Below, piece by piece: positions 1 to 6,927 of a DNA stretch of 14,137 bases. Under the pieces are notes generated by a model. That model had not been told where the DNA came from, did not search any database, and saw only the letters and a list, made by a program, of their open reading frames with translations. The stretch comes from Methanobacteriota archaeon. Its GTDB lineage: Archaea; Thermoplasmatota; Thermoplasmata; RBG-16-68-12. Numbering within the stretch: position 1 is the stretch's first letter; each line of letters opens with the position of its first letter. The translations under genes and the position numbers were made by a program. The stretch lies in NCBI GenBank assembly GCA_005879015.1, contig VBMC01000030.1, positions 1 through 14,137 on the forward strand. Direction: 5' to 3'.

Positions 1-27
1 ATCATCCGCGATTCTCATTTTCTCCAT
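1..27 (-). CDS. Possible 5' end of a divergent minus-strand gene, cut by the window edge
   Basis: Read on the minus strand from 27, the bases give an open frame starting MEKMRIADD that runs off the window. A second in-frame ATG lies at 18. A TATA-like stretch on the same strand (CATAAATAG, 64 to 56) is centred about 33 nt upstream of the first ATG, a spacing that fits an archaeal promoter with a very short leader. Nine codons are too few to name a product. The stretch could also be plain intergenic sequence or the tail of something else, so confidence is low. Confidence 0.25.
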
Positions 28-55
28 AAGGCGACTCTCGCGCACGTGGACAAAG

Positions 56-64
56 CTATTTATG
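56..64. promoter_or_regulatory. TATA-like element between herA and a possible divergent gene
   Basis: The sequence is CTATTTATG on the plus strand and CATAAATAG on the minus strand. On the minus strand it looks like a normal archaeal TATA box and sits about 33 nt from the ATG at 27. On the plus strand a start site about 25 nt downstream would fall near 86, leaving a leader of about 17 nt before the ATG at 103. It would then lie inside the reading frame if the GTG at 46 were the herA start, which is one reason to prefer 103. Confidence 0.3.
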
Positions 65-102
65 CGGTCGCCCAGTTATCGCGCCGCGCATGGGATGCAC
101 GC

Positions 103-1593
103 ATGGAATCTGCGGCCCACCATAGGCCTTCCGCTCACCATGGCGACGGTTTTGTCGGCGTGATCTACGGCGACATCGGCACGACCGCGTTCCGCTGTTC
201 CGTCGCGGAGGCCGTGGAACGGAACGAGTTCGTGCAGGTTCAGCACGAGACGTGCGGCATGGTCCTTGGCCGGGTCGACGAGATCGAACGGAAGACGGAC
301 CTCTCTTTAGACCGTGCGCAACTCCTGGGAGACGGCAATCCCATCGACGTGGAGGAGCGGGTGTCCGCCCAGATCAGCGTGATTGGATATCGTGACGATC
401 GGGGTCTTCTCCAGGTTCCGCGGACCCCTTTTCGCGCCGGAGAGCCTGTCCACCGCGCCGAGACCGCGACGATCGAAGAGGTGATCGGCCTGACGGAGGA
501 CAAGAAACACGGCGCCTACGTCGGCCTCTTGGCGGGTCATGAGGTGCCCGTCTATCTGGACATCAACGCGATGGTCCAGAAGCACGTATCGATCCTGGCC
601 AAAACGGGAGGCGGGAAATCGTACATCGCGGGCGTCCTCATCGAGGAGCTGATGAAACACCACGTGACGTGCGTGATCCTTGATCCGCACGGTGAATACG
701 CGTCCCTCCGGGAGAAGGGGAAGTCGCCTCACGGTGCCACGCGATTTCATGTCGAGCCCCGTGCCTACGCGGACGCGATACAGGTGTTCTCGCCGGACAC
801 GAAGGTGAATCCGGGGAGTCGGCCGCTCAAGTTCACGCTGAGCAACCTCGACGCTCGAGACATCTTGTCGCTCACCGGCTCTGCGAGGGTTCGGACCCAC
901 CTCACAGCCTTGCGCAAGGCCCTCGACCTGCTGCGGCAGGCGACGAAGGACTACACGATTCGGGACATTGTGCGAGTACTCGAGCGCGAGGAGGATCCTC
1001 AGAACGCCTCCCTGATCGACGAACTCGAGTACCTGAGCGAAGTCGAAATCTTTGCCAAGGAAGGCACCCGGATCGACGAACTCGTGATCAAAGGGAAGAC
1101 GACGATTATCAACTTGAAAGGGGTCCCACCGGATATCCAGGAACTCGTCGTGAATCGCCTGGCGACCGCGATGTTCGAATTACGAAAGCTCGGTCGGATC
1201 CCGCCCATGATGCTGGTCGTGGAGGAGGCCCACAACTTTTGTCCGCAGGTCGGGCAGGTCGCGTCGTCGAAGGTGTTCCGGTCCCTGGCCTCCGAAGGCC
1301 GCAAGTTCGGATTGGGCCTTGTGATCATCACCCAGCGGGCGGCGAAGGTCGACAAGAACGTGCTGAGCCAGTGCAACACCCAAGTCATCCTGAAAGTCAC
1401 GAACCCGAACGATCTGAAGGCGATCATCGCCAGTGTGGAAGGGCTCACGACGTCGATGGCAGAGGAAATCTCTCGCCTCCCGATCGGAGTCGCCATCATG
1501 ACGGGCGGCGGACTTGAGATGCCTTTGATGGTGGAAGTGCGTCCGCGGGAGACGCGACACGGCGGAGAAAGCGTGAAGGTCATCGAGGACTGA
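103..1593 (+). CDS. herA: HerA-type DNA helicase/translocase ATPase
   Basis: This is a HerA-FtsK superfamily hexameric DNA-pumping ATPase. In archaea it works with the NurA nuclease and Mre11-Rad50 in end resection for homologous recombination; none of those partners is in the window. Numbered from ATG 103 (496 aa), a beta-rich HAS-barrel-like N-terminus spans about residues 17-125. The Walker A motif AKTGGGKS is at 166-173, followed by ILDPHGEY at about 192-199. The Walker B motif MMLVVEEAH is at 369-377, and a sensor/arginine-finger stretch with GLVIITQR is at about 404-412. The length is normal for archaeal HerA. The frame stays open to a GTG at 46, which would give 515 aa, but those extra 19 residues cover a TATA-like sequence and precede the usual domain start. 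Family identity is firm; the start is the uncertain part. Confidence 0.93.
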   Translation: MESAAHHRPSAHHGDGFVGVIYGDIGTTAFRCSVAEAVERNEFVQVQHETCGMVLGRVDEIERKTDLSLDRAQLLGDGNPIDVEERVSAQISVIGYRDDRGLLQVPRTPFRAGEPVHRAETATIEEVIGLTEDKKHGAYVGLLAGHEVPVYLDINAMVQKHVSILAKTGGGKSYIAGVLIEELMKHHVTCVILDPHGEYASLREKGKSPHGATRFHVEPRAYADAIQVFSPDTKVNPGSRPLKFTLSNLDARDILSLTGSARVRTHLTALRKALDLLRQATKDYTIRDIVRVLEREEDPQNASLIDELEYLSEVEIFAKEGTRIDELVIKGKTTIINLKGVPPDIQELVVNRLATAMFELRKLGRIPPMMLVVEEAHNFCPQVGQVASSKVFRSLASEGRKFGLGLVIITQRAAKVDKNVLSQCNTQVILKVTNPNDLKAIIASVEGLTTSMAEEISRLPIGVAIMTGGGLEMPLMVEVRPRETRHGGESVKVIED

Positions 1594-1895
1594 CCGTTTC
1601 CTCCGTGTGGTCCCCTAACAATTGGATTCTCGATGAACCGGAGCCGGGCGGCCCAATCGGGGGCGCCGAGTGAATACAAAGGTGCCCATTGCTACTCACA
1701 AGAATACGTGTTTCTCAATAGCAGTCGCGTCGTCCGAGGCGTAGTTGGCGCAGAGACCCATGTCGGTTTTGCACGCAAGGAGACAACAACGGCCAAAGAA
1801 GTGCGAACACAACCCGAGGTCCTTTGGAAAGCCTTCCGGCGATCTTGATCCGGCGCGCACTCCGATCCGAATAGGATTGCGCCGGAGCGAATAGT
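1594..1895. other. 302-base spacer between herA and the glycosyltransferase operon
   Basis: No convincing gene is present. A 71-codon open frame on the plus strand (1633-1848) has no recognisable motif, no coupling to a neighbour and an unremarkable composition, so it is not called. The spacer contains a weak inverted repeat, TGCTA at 1690-1694 with TAGCA at 1719-1723, and a stronger hairpin at 1850-1885 listed separately. It presumably holds the end of the herA transcript and the promoter of the downstream operon. No tRNA or other standard RNA was recognised in it. Confidence 0.5.
1850..1885 (+). promoter_or_regulatory. Hairpin and weak TATA-like box ahead of the glycosyltransferase operon
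   Basis: Perfect 7-base arms CCGGCGC (1850-1856) and GCGCCGG (1879-1885) enclose a second short stem, GATCC (1864-1868) with GGATT (1874-1878, one G-T pair), around the loop GAATA. The structure ends 10 bases before the ATG at 1896. Its loop overlaps the only TATA-like sequence at promoter distance, GAATAGG at 1869-1875, about 24 nt upstream of the ATG. If that box is real, the mRNA is nearly leaderless and the inverted repeat would act as DNA, for example as an operator, rather than as an RNA hairpin. Function is inference. Confidence 0.35.
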
Positions 1896-3197
1896 ATGGT
1901 CGCAATCGCTCAGGACCCCATTCGGGACAGATCTTGGAAGCCCGCGCCCGATCATCCTGTGGCTCCCGCGGCTTCCGTCAGTCCCCCCCGGGTACCGCGC
2001 ATCGCCCTGTACTCGCAGGGTATGGTCGGCTTCGGCCACATTCGGCGTAACGCTTCGATCGCACAAGCCCTGCGCCATTCCACGCTCCAGCCAGACATCA
2101 TGTTGATTGCCGAAGCCTGGCAAGCCGGGGCGCTCCTCATGCCTCCCGGCGTGGACTGCGTAACGCTGCCAGCCCTCCGTCGGGACGCCGACGGTGGCTA
2201 CAACCCCCGTTTCCTCCTCGATGTCTCCGACGGGGAACTGATCGCCTTGCGAACTCGGGTGATTCGCAGTGCGATGGAGGTATTCGACCCGGACCTGCTG
2301 GTCGTGGACTACTTGCCGCTCGGTGTCGCCGGTGAACTCGCTCCAACCCTGGAATTCTTGAAACGGCGGGGCAAGACCCGCCTGGTGCTTGGCCTTCGCG
2401 ATGTCCTCTACGACCCTGAGACCGTGAAGCGTTCGTGGGCGAACCAGGACAACCTCGACGCGATCCAGAATTACTACGATTCCGTCTGGATTTACGGCGA
2501 TCCCACCGTCTTTGACCCACTTCGCGAATACGAACTCATGGAGTCTGTGGCGACCAAGGCGCGACACACGGGATATCTGGACCAACGCCCTCGGCTTGAG
2601 TATGCGAAGGCGGAGGCCGCGCCCCTTGTAGCGAATCTTCCGTCGGGCAAGATCGCGCTATGTCTCGTCGGAGGCGGACACGACGGCGGTGCCCTCGCGG
2701 AGGCCTTCCTTCAGAGCGATTTGCCTCTCGATACGACGGGCGTCCTCGTGACCGGTCCGTTGATGCCCTGGGAAGATCGCCAGCATGTCCGCCTCGAGGC
2801 CGAGCGACGCCCCCAGTTCCGCGTCCTAGACTTCGTGCACGACCCGACCCCGCTGATCGACCGCGCTGATCGGATCATCGCCATGGGGGGGTACAACACG
2901 GTGTGCGAGGCCCTCTCGTTTGAGAAACACGCCTTGATCGTGCCGCGCGTGAAACCGGAGCCGGAGCAGTGGATCCGCGCCCAACGCTTCCGCGATCTCG
3001 GGCTGGTCGACGTGTTGCACCCCGGCGCGCTGAGCCCGGGGGCTTTGACGGAATGGCTCGCGAGCGACTTGGGTCCGCCTCCGGCGAGTCGAAGTCGGAT
3101 CGATTTCGACGGATTGATCCGCATACCGGCGATGGTTGCGGAGCTGCTGAACGCCCCCTTTACTCCCACGTCGGGCCACATGCCTTTACCCTTATGA
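1896..3197 (+). CDS. MurG/GT28-like glycosyltransferase, first of a tandem pair
   Basis: The protein (433 aa) has the two-domain GT-B layout of the GT28/MurG superfamily, in the predicted glycosyltransferase group COG4671. A Pro-rich leader of about 35 residues precedes the first Rossmann strand. The glycine-rich acceptor loop GFGHIRR is at 45-51, a nucleotide-sugar-domain loop VGGGHDGG at 258-265, the donor-binding motif GGYNTVCEAL at 331-340 and EQWIRA at 357-362. No membrane segment or signal peptide is visible, so it should act in the cytoplasm or at the inner membrane face. Donor and acceptor cannot be read from the sequence. It opens a co-directional operon, and its stop overlaps the next gene's start as ATGA, suggesting translational coupling to its paralogue. 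No Shine-Dalgarno site precedes the ATG. The archaeal setting argues against a peptidoglycan role. Confidence 0.88.
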   Translation: MVAIAQDPIRDRSWKPAPDHPVAPAASVSPPRVPRIALYSQGMVGFGHIRRNASIAQALRHSTLQPDIMLIAEAWQAGALLMPPGVDCVTLPALRRDADGGYNPRFLLDVSDGELIALRTRVIRSAMEVFDPDLLVVDYLPLGVAGELAPTLEFLKRRGKTRLVLGLRDVLYDPETVKRSWANQDNLDAIQNYYDSVWIYGDPTVFDPLREYELMESVATKARHTGYLDQRPRLEYAKAEAAPLVANLPSGKIALCLVGGGHDGGALAEAFLQSDLPLDTTGVLVTGPLMPWEDRQHVRLEAERRPQFRVLDFVHDPTPLIDRADRIIAMGGYNTVCEALSFEKHALIVPRVKPEPEQWIRAQRFRDLGLVDVLHPGALSPGALTEWLASDLGPPPASRSRIDFDGLIRIPAMVAELLNAPFTPTSGHMPLPL

Positions 3198-4414
3198 ACG
3201 CATCCGTGAGCAACCGGACTCGCACGTTCCTGATGTACGCCCAGGATGGCAAAGGGATGGGGCACATCACCCGGACCACGACGATCGCTAAGCACCTCCT
3301 CGCGGCGAATCCGAATTGGGTCGCCTATATCACGACGGAGTCCCCGGTCATCGGGGAGTTCACTCTGCCGGATCGGTGCGACTATCTGAAGTTGCCCCGG
3401 CGAATGAGCCCGACTACGTTGGTCGAGACGGAGTCCGAGCATGAGGCAGCTATCGATTACTTCCGGATTCACGTCCGATCCCGTATCCTCCGAGAGGCCG
3501 CGCTTGCGTTGGCTCCCGACCTCGTGTTGGTCGACCATGAGCCCCTCGGTCGGAAAGGGGAGTTTCGCGAGGGTCTGTTTGCCTTGAAGGAGAAGTCCCC
3601 CACGACGAAGTTCGTCTTCGGTCTGCGCGACATCATGGACGATGCGACTCGGATTCGGGCCCAATGGCGAGACCTGGGTGTCTACGACGCCCTTGAGAAC
3701 CTGTACGACGGCATCGCCGTGTACGGCTCGTCAGACCTGTACGACGTGGCGGAGGCCTATGCGATCCCCCCGTCCGTGCGTCCCAAGTTGCACTATTGCG
3801 GGTATGTGGTCCGGGATGTCGAGTGCACAGATTCGGCCGAGATTCGCGCGCGGTACCGCGTCCCTCCAAAGGGACCCCTGGTCGTGGCGACCGTCGGCGG
3901 AGGAAGCGACGGGTATCCGATGTTGGAGGCCGCTCAGGCAGCCGTCCAACAGGTGCAGTCGGCGCATCCGGATCTCAACGCCATCTTCGTGACCGGACCG
4001 CTCATGCCCATGGAACAGCAGGAGAAGCTGCGGGCGCGGGCCACGTCGACGTGCCGCGTTCTGTCCCGCGCCGACAACTTTCAACTCATGGCGGCGGCCG
4101 ACGCCATCCTCAGCATGGGCGGCTACAACAGCGTGTGCGAAGCGCTCTACGTCGGGCGACCCTTCGTGATCGTGCCTCGGTCCACACACAAGATCGAGCA
4201 GCAGATCCGCGCCGAGACGCTCGCGGCGCACGGCCTCGCTCGATGGATCCATCCCAAGGACCTGAACGGCGGCGAAAGCCTGGCACAGGCTCTGGAATGG
4301 GCGTTGACCCAGGATCCACGGGACCACGCCCAACTCGTTCAAAAGATCATCCCCTCCTTCGACGGAGCTTCAAGCTTGACTGCCTACGTTTCTGGCTGGC
4401 TGAGTGACACCTGA
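3194..4414 (+). CDS. MurG/GT28-like glycosyltransferase, second of a tandem pair
   Basis: This 406-aa GT-B glycosyltransferase is paralogous to the preceding gene. Matching landmarks appear in the same order: GMGHITR at 21-27, a DLVLVDHEPLG stretch at about 109-119, FGLRD at 142-146, VGGGSDG at 234-240, VTGPLMP at 266-272, GGYNSVCEAL at 309-318 and EQQIRA at 335-340. The frame is open further upstream (to 2969) inside the first gene. The ATG at 3194 is preferred because it forms an ATGA overlap with the upstream stop and removes residues that have no counterpart in the paralogue. Divergence from its partner suggests the two act on different acceptors or add successive sugars; that is inference. 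No signal peptide or membrane segment is seen. Confidence 0.88.
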   Translation: MNASVSNRTRTFLMYAQDGKGMGHITRTTTIAKHLLAANPNWVAYITTESPVIGEFTLPDRCDYLKLPRRMSPTTLVETESEHEAAIDYFRIHVRSRILREAALALAPDLVLVDHEPLGRKGEFREGLFALKEKSPTTKFVFGLRDIMDDATRIRAQWRDLGVYDALENLYDGIAVYGSSDLYDVAEAYAIPPSVRPKLHYCGYVVRDVECTDSAEIRARYRVPPKGPLVVATVGGGSDGYPMLEAAQAAVQQVQSAHPDLNAIFVTGPLMPMEQQEKLRARATSTCRVLSRADNFQLMAAADAILSMGGYNSVCEALYVGRPFVIVPRSTHKIEQQIRAETLAAHGLARWIHPKDLNGGESLAQALEWALTQDPRDHAQLVQKIIPSFDGASSLTAYVSGWLSDT

Positions 4415-4452
4415 ATGTGCCGCCGAACCGACGCCCGGAAGCGAATGTCAAC

Positions 4453-4458
4453 GGGGGA
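4453..4458 (+). promoter_or_regulatory. Purine-rich ribosome-binding-like site favouring the start at 4465
   Basis: GGGGGA lies 7 bases before the ATG at 4465 and directly abuts the in-frame ATG at 4459. An in-frame GTG at 4417, two bases after the upstream stop, is the competing start. The site is not a perfect match to the expected GGAGGT, so it tips the choice of start but does not settle it. Confidence 0.35.
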
Positions 4459-4464
4459 ATGGGC

Positions 4465-5445
4465 ATGAATCCGGCGGAGTCCCTCCAGCCGGACGAGACC
4501 CACGCCGTGTTGAGCGGAGCGCTGCGCGAATTGGAGGGAGTTGACGCTCGGCTCGAGGGTTGGGCCGCGGACGATACCTTCACGCCGTTCGGGAAGCGAC
4601 GCGTGGTGCGGTATGAGCTAGAGGCCCGGTTGGCCGGGACCCCTCACGTCCGTCGATACCGATGGCTGGGAAAATTCTACGATCGGGATGAAGACGCCCG
4701 TAGAGTCGCCACGGTCCTCCGTGAGCTGGGGGCATCCAACGGCTCCGCTGGATTCGGTCTCGCGGTTCCGAGCGTCCTCGCCTATCACGCGCCTCGGCGC
4801 CTCTTGTTGTTGACGTACGAGTCCGGCGAGTCGATGACGACGGCGATGGCGCAGGACACGGAGACGATTCTAGCCGCGATCGGGCGCGCCCTAGCGACCT
4901 TGCACTCCCTCCCCATCGCCCCGACTCGGACGCTCTTTCCCAACGCGGCCCTCGAGGATATCCGGCCAAGGGTCCGGGATCTTTGCGTGCGGTTTCCCGG
5001 CGAGGCCGGTTCCCTCGAGAGCGCCCTCGAGGCCTTGGAGCGCGATGCGCCGTCCTTTCCCTCGGAGCCGTCCTTCGTCCATGGCGACTTCGGCCCCGCC
5101 AATCTCCTCTGGCGAGCGGGTCATGTCGTCGTCTTGGATTTCGACAAATGCGCGCTCGGCGACCCGGCCTGTGACCTGGGCAACCTGTTCGCCCAGTTGT
5201 TCCGAACCACGATTAAGAGGCCGGAAGTCCTACGGGACTTCCCCTACGCACGCGCGACGGTCCTCAAGTCCTACGTCCGATGGTCTCCGACCGATTCGGA
5301 TCTGGACTCGCGGGTCGCATGGTATGAGCGGGCTACACTTCTGCGGAAAATTCATGGATTGCTCTTCAGCAAGAGTCGGGACCAACATCCGGAGGCGGTT
5401 CGACAGCGTCAAGCCGAAGCGGTCCAGTTGTTGAAGATGGAATAG
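4465..5445 (+). CDS. APH-family small-molecule kinase (aminoglycoside/choline kinase-like)
   Basis: The protein (326 aa from ATG 4465) is a phosphotransferase with the eukaryotic-kinase-like fold of aminoglycoside, choline and homoserine kinases. The N-lobe strands include RRVVRYELEA at about 45-54 and LGKFYD at 68-73, with K70 as the likely ATP-binding lysine. The catalytic loop HGDFGPANLL is at 206-215, with D208 as the catalytic base and N213 as a metal ligand. The metal-binding segment VLDFDKCALGDP is at 223-234. A GTG at 4417 would add 16 residues. The substrate is unknown; position between glycosyltransferases and an exporter suggests a sugar or glycosylated product. Real drug-resistance enzymes are only one branch of this family, so a resistance role should not be assumed. 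It is probably cytoplasmic. Confidence 0.85.
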   Translation: MNPAESLQPDETHAVLSGALRELEGVDARLEGWAADDTFTPFGKRRVVRYELEARLAGTPHVRRYRWLGKFYDRDEDARRVATVLRELGASNGSAGFGLAVPSVLAYHAPRRLLLLTYESGESMTTAMAQDTETILAAIGRALATLHSLPIAPTRTLFPNAALEDIRPRVRDLCVRFPGEAGSLESALEALERDAPSFPSEPSFVHGDFGPANLLWRAGHVVVLDFDKCALGDPACDLGNLFAQLFRTTIKRPEVLRDFPYARATVLKSYVRWSPTDSDLDSRVAWYERATLLRKIHGLLFSKSRDQHPEAVRQRQAEAVQLLKME

Positions 5446-5499
5446 CCATGCGCGATCAACCGAGACAACGGAATCAGCCGCCCGTTTCGGGTCAGCCCC

Positions 5500-6927
5500 T
5501 TGACTGGGAGAGTGGGTCCAATCCTGAGTGACGAACGGTTCGCCGCCGGCCGGACGGAGGGCTTCCCTTTCGATCCCGACTTTCCGCAACTGCCAATCGC
5601 AACGAATCCCGACCTGATGCTCGACATCTTTCGAGCAAAGCTGAAGCCGGTCGCGGACAGAACGTACGAAATCCAAGACTGCAAGCCGTTTCGCTTCCGG
5701 TGCCGGCAGTCGAAGTCACGGCATGTGTTGCAATACAACCTACGCATCGCGGATCCGTCTACGGGCCGCCGATGGAATCAGCCGGTGACCGGCGTACTGT
5801 ATGCCGACGAAAGCAAAGCCGAGCGGCGGTGGCGGGAGATGCAGGCCAAGGATCCCCGCCGGGGAATTCCTTCCGAGTGGCTCACGTTTGAACCCGTCAG
5901 CATCCTTCCTGGCCTCCGAATGCTGGTCCAGATCTTCCCCTTTGATCGGAGACTCCGGACCCTCGGGCCGGTGATGGGAGACGCGACGCGATGTGTCGAT
6001 CCTTTACTCCTGGACCGTCTCGGTCCCGGCGAATGGGAAGTAGAGGAGCGGACAATCGAAACGGCGAGGTACCGGACCGAGCGTGGGGCCGTTCTCCGCT
6101 ACATGATCCGAGCACGCGATGTCCGATCGGCTCGGCGCGAGACCTTGGCCTGCTACTTGAAAGTCTATCGAAACGAGCATGGCGCAGAAACGTGGCAATT
6201 CCTGCAATCGATGTCTGGCAGGGCCGGAGGCGGACCACCGCCCTACGACGTGATTCGGCCGATTGCCTATTTGCGCGAGCACCGCACCCTCGTGATCGAA
6301 GAGGCTCCCGGCTCTTCGCTGAGCCGACTGCTGCTTCGAGCGGCAGATCCGTCCGAGGCGGTACGACCCGCAGCACGGGCCTTGGCGGCTTTCCACCAAG
6401 ATGATGTCCCGACCACGCGACACGAAACGCTCGCGGACGGATTGAAAGCCATTCGGAAAGCGGCAACTCTCGTCGAGTGGACGTGTCCCGGATCGAGGGA
6501 TGCCATCCAAGCGATTATGGCCGAGGTTACGGCTGGCTTGGAAGAGGCGTCCCCTACGCCGATCCATGGAGACCTGAAGCCGGATCATGTCTTCGTGTCC
6601 GGCCAGCAGGTCGTCTTCATCGATCTCGACTCGGTCGCGCTCGGCGACCCCGTTCGGGACGTGGCATCCTTTTTCGCCCATCTGGCGAGCAGGGCCGGGA
6701 TGCGTTCGATGCCGGCGGACCGGGCTTGTGCAACGGCGAGCGCCTTCGTCGAAGAATACTTCCGCCATGCACCGAGTTCATGGCGTGAACGCCTCCCACT
6801 GCACTGCGCGGGCGCTTTCCTTGAGGTGGCGGCAGGCATCTTCAGGGCTCAAGAGCCGGGTTGGCGGGAGACGATCCCTTGGATCATCCAAGCGGCGCAA
6901 CGCAGCTGCCAGGAGGTTCCTGAATGA
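5500..6927 (+). CDS. Large APH-family kinase with a duplicated N-lobe-like segment
   Basis: This 475-aa phosphotransferase is about 150 residues longer than its neighbour. The C-terminal half is a complete kinase: K221 in LKVYRN is the likely ATP lysine, HGDLKPDHV at 356-364 is the catalytic loop (D358 the base), and IDLDSVALGDP at 374-384 is the metal site. The loop has His at 363 where Asn is usual. The N-terminal half holds a second N-lobe-like segment (about 64-115) whose lysine position is Val99. The start is unsettled: TTG 5500 and GTG 5512 are the in-frame options, neither with a good ribosome-binding site, and an ATG at 5448 just after the upstream stop opens a different frame. Its last bases hold the Shine-Dalgarno site of the exporter gene and overlap its start (ATGA). 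The substrate is unknown. Confidence 0.82.
   Translation: MTGRVGPILSDERFAAGRTEGFPFDPDFPQLPIATNPDLMLDIFRAKLKPVADRTYEIQDCKPFRFRCRQSKSRHVLQYNLRIADPSTGRRWNQPVTGVLYADESKAERRWREMQAKDPRRGIPSEWLTFEPVSILPGLRMLVQIFPFDRRLRTLGPVMGDATRCVDPLLLDRLGPGEWEVEERTIETARYRTERGAVLRYMIRARDVRSARRETLACYLKVYRNEHGAETWQFLQSMSGRAGGGPPPYDVIRPIAYLREHRTLVIEEAPGSSLSRLLLRAADPSEAVRPAARALAAFHQDDVPTTRHETLADGLKAIRKAATLVEWTCPGSRDAIQAIMAEVTAGLEEASPTPIHGDLKPDHVFVSGQQVVFIDLDSVALGDPVRDVASFFAHLASRAGMRSMPADRACATASAFVEEYFRHAPSSWRERLPLHCAGAFLEVAAGIFRAQEPGWRETIPWIIQAAQRSCQEVPE
6911..6917 (+). promoter_or_regulatory. Strong Shine-Dalgarno site for the ABC exporter gene
   Basis: AGGAGGT lies 6 bases before the ATG at 6924, inside the last codons of the upstream kinase gene. 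It is the clearest ribosome-binding site in the window and fixes the exporter start. It also shows that this lineage uses Shine-Dalgarno initiation for internal operon genes, while its promoter-proximal genes look leaderless or nearly so. Confidence 0.75.

Noticed and set aside
1633..1848. 71-codon plus-strand open frame in the spacer after herA
   Set aside because: It has no family motif, no ribosome-binding site and no coupling to neighbours; a frame this short is expected by chance in GC-rich DNA.
1594..1895. tRNA, CRISPR or insertion-sequence remnant in the largest spacer
   Set aside because: No cloverleaf with a T-loop consensus, no regularly spaced repeats, and no terminal repeats or transposase fragments could be found by eye.
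1692..2585. 297-codon minus-strand open frame opposite the first glycosyltransferase
   Set aside because: It lies mostly antisense to a clear GT-B gene, is Arg/Gly/Val/His-rich without motifs and has no domain signature; it is a shadow of the real frame.
1896..4414. Calling the glycosyltransferases MurG (peptidoglycan synthesis)
   Set aside because: The similarity is at superfamily level, no other peptidoglycan genes are present and the neighbours are archaeal.
4465..6927. Reading the two APH-like genes as antibiotic-resistance genes
   Set aside because: The fold covers many sugar, choline and antibiotic kinases, and nothing in the motifs identifies an aminoglycoside substrate; only context hints at a protective role.
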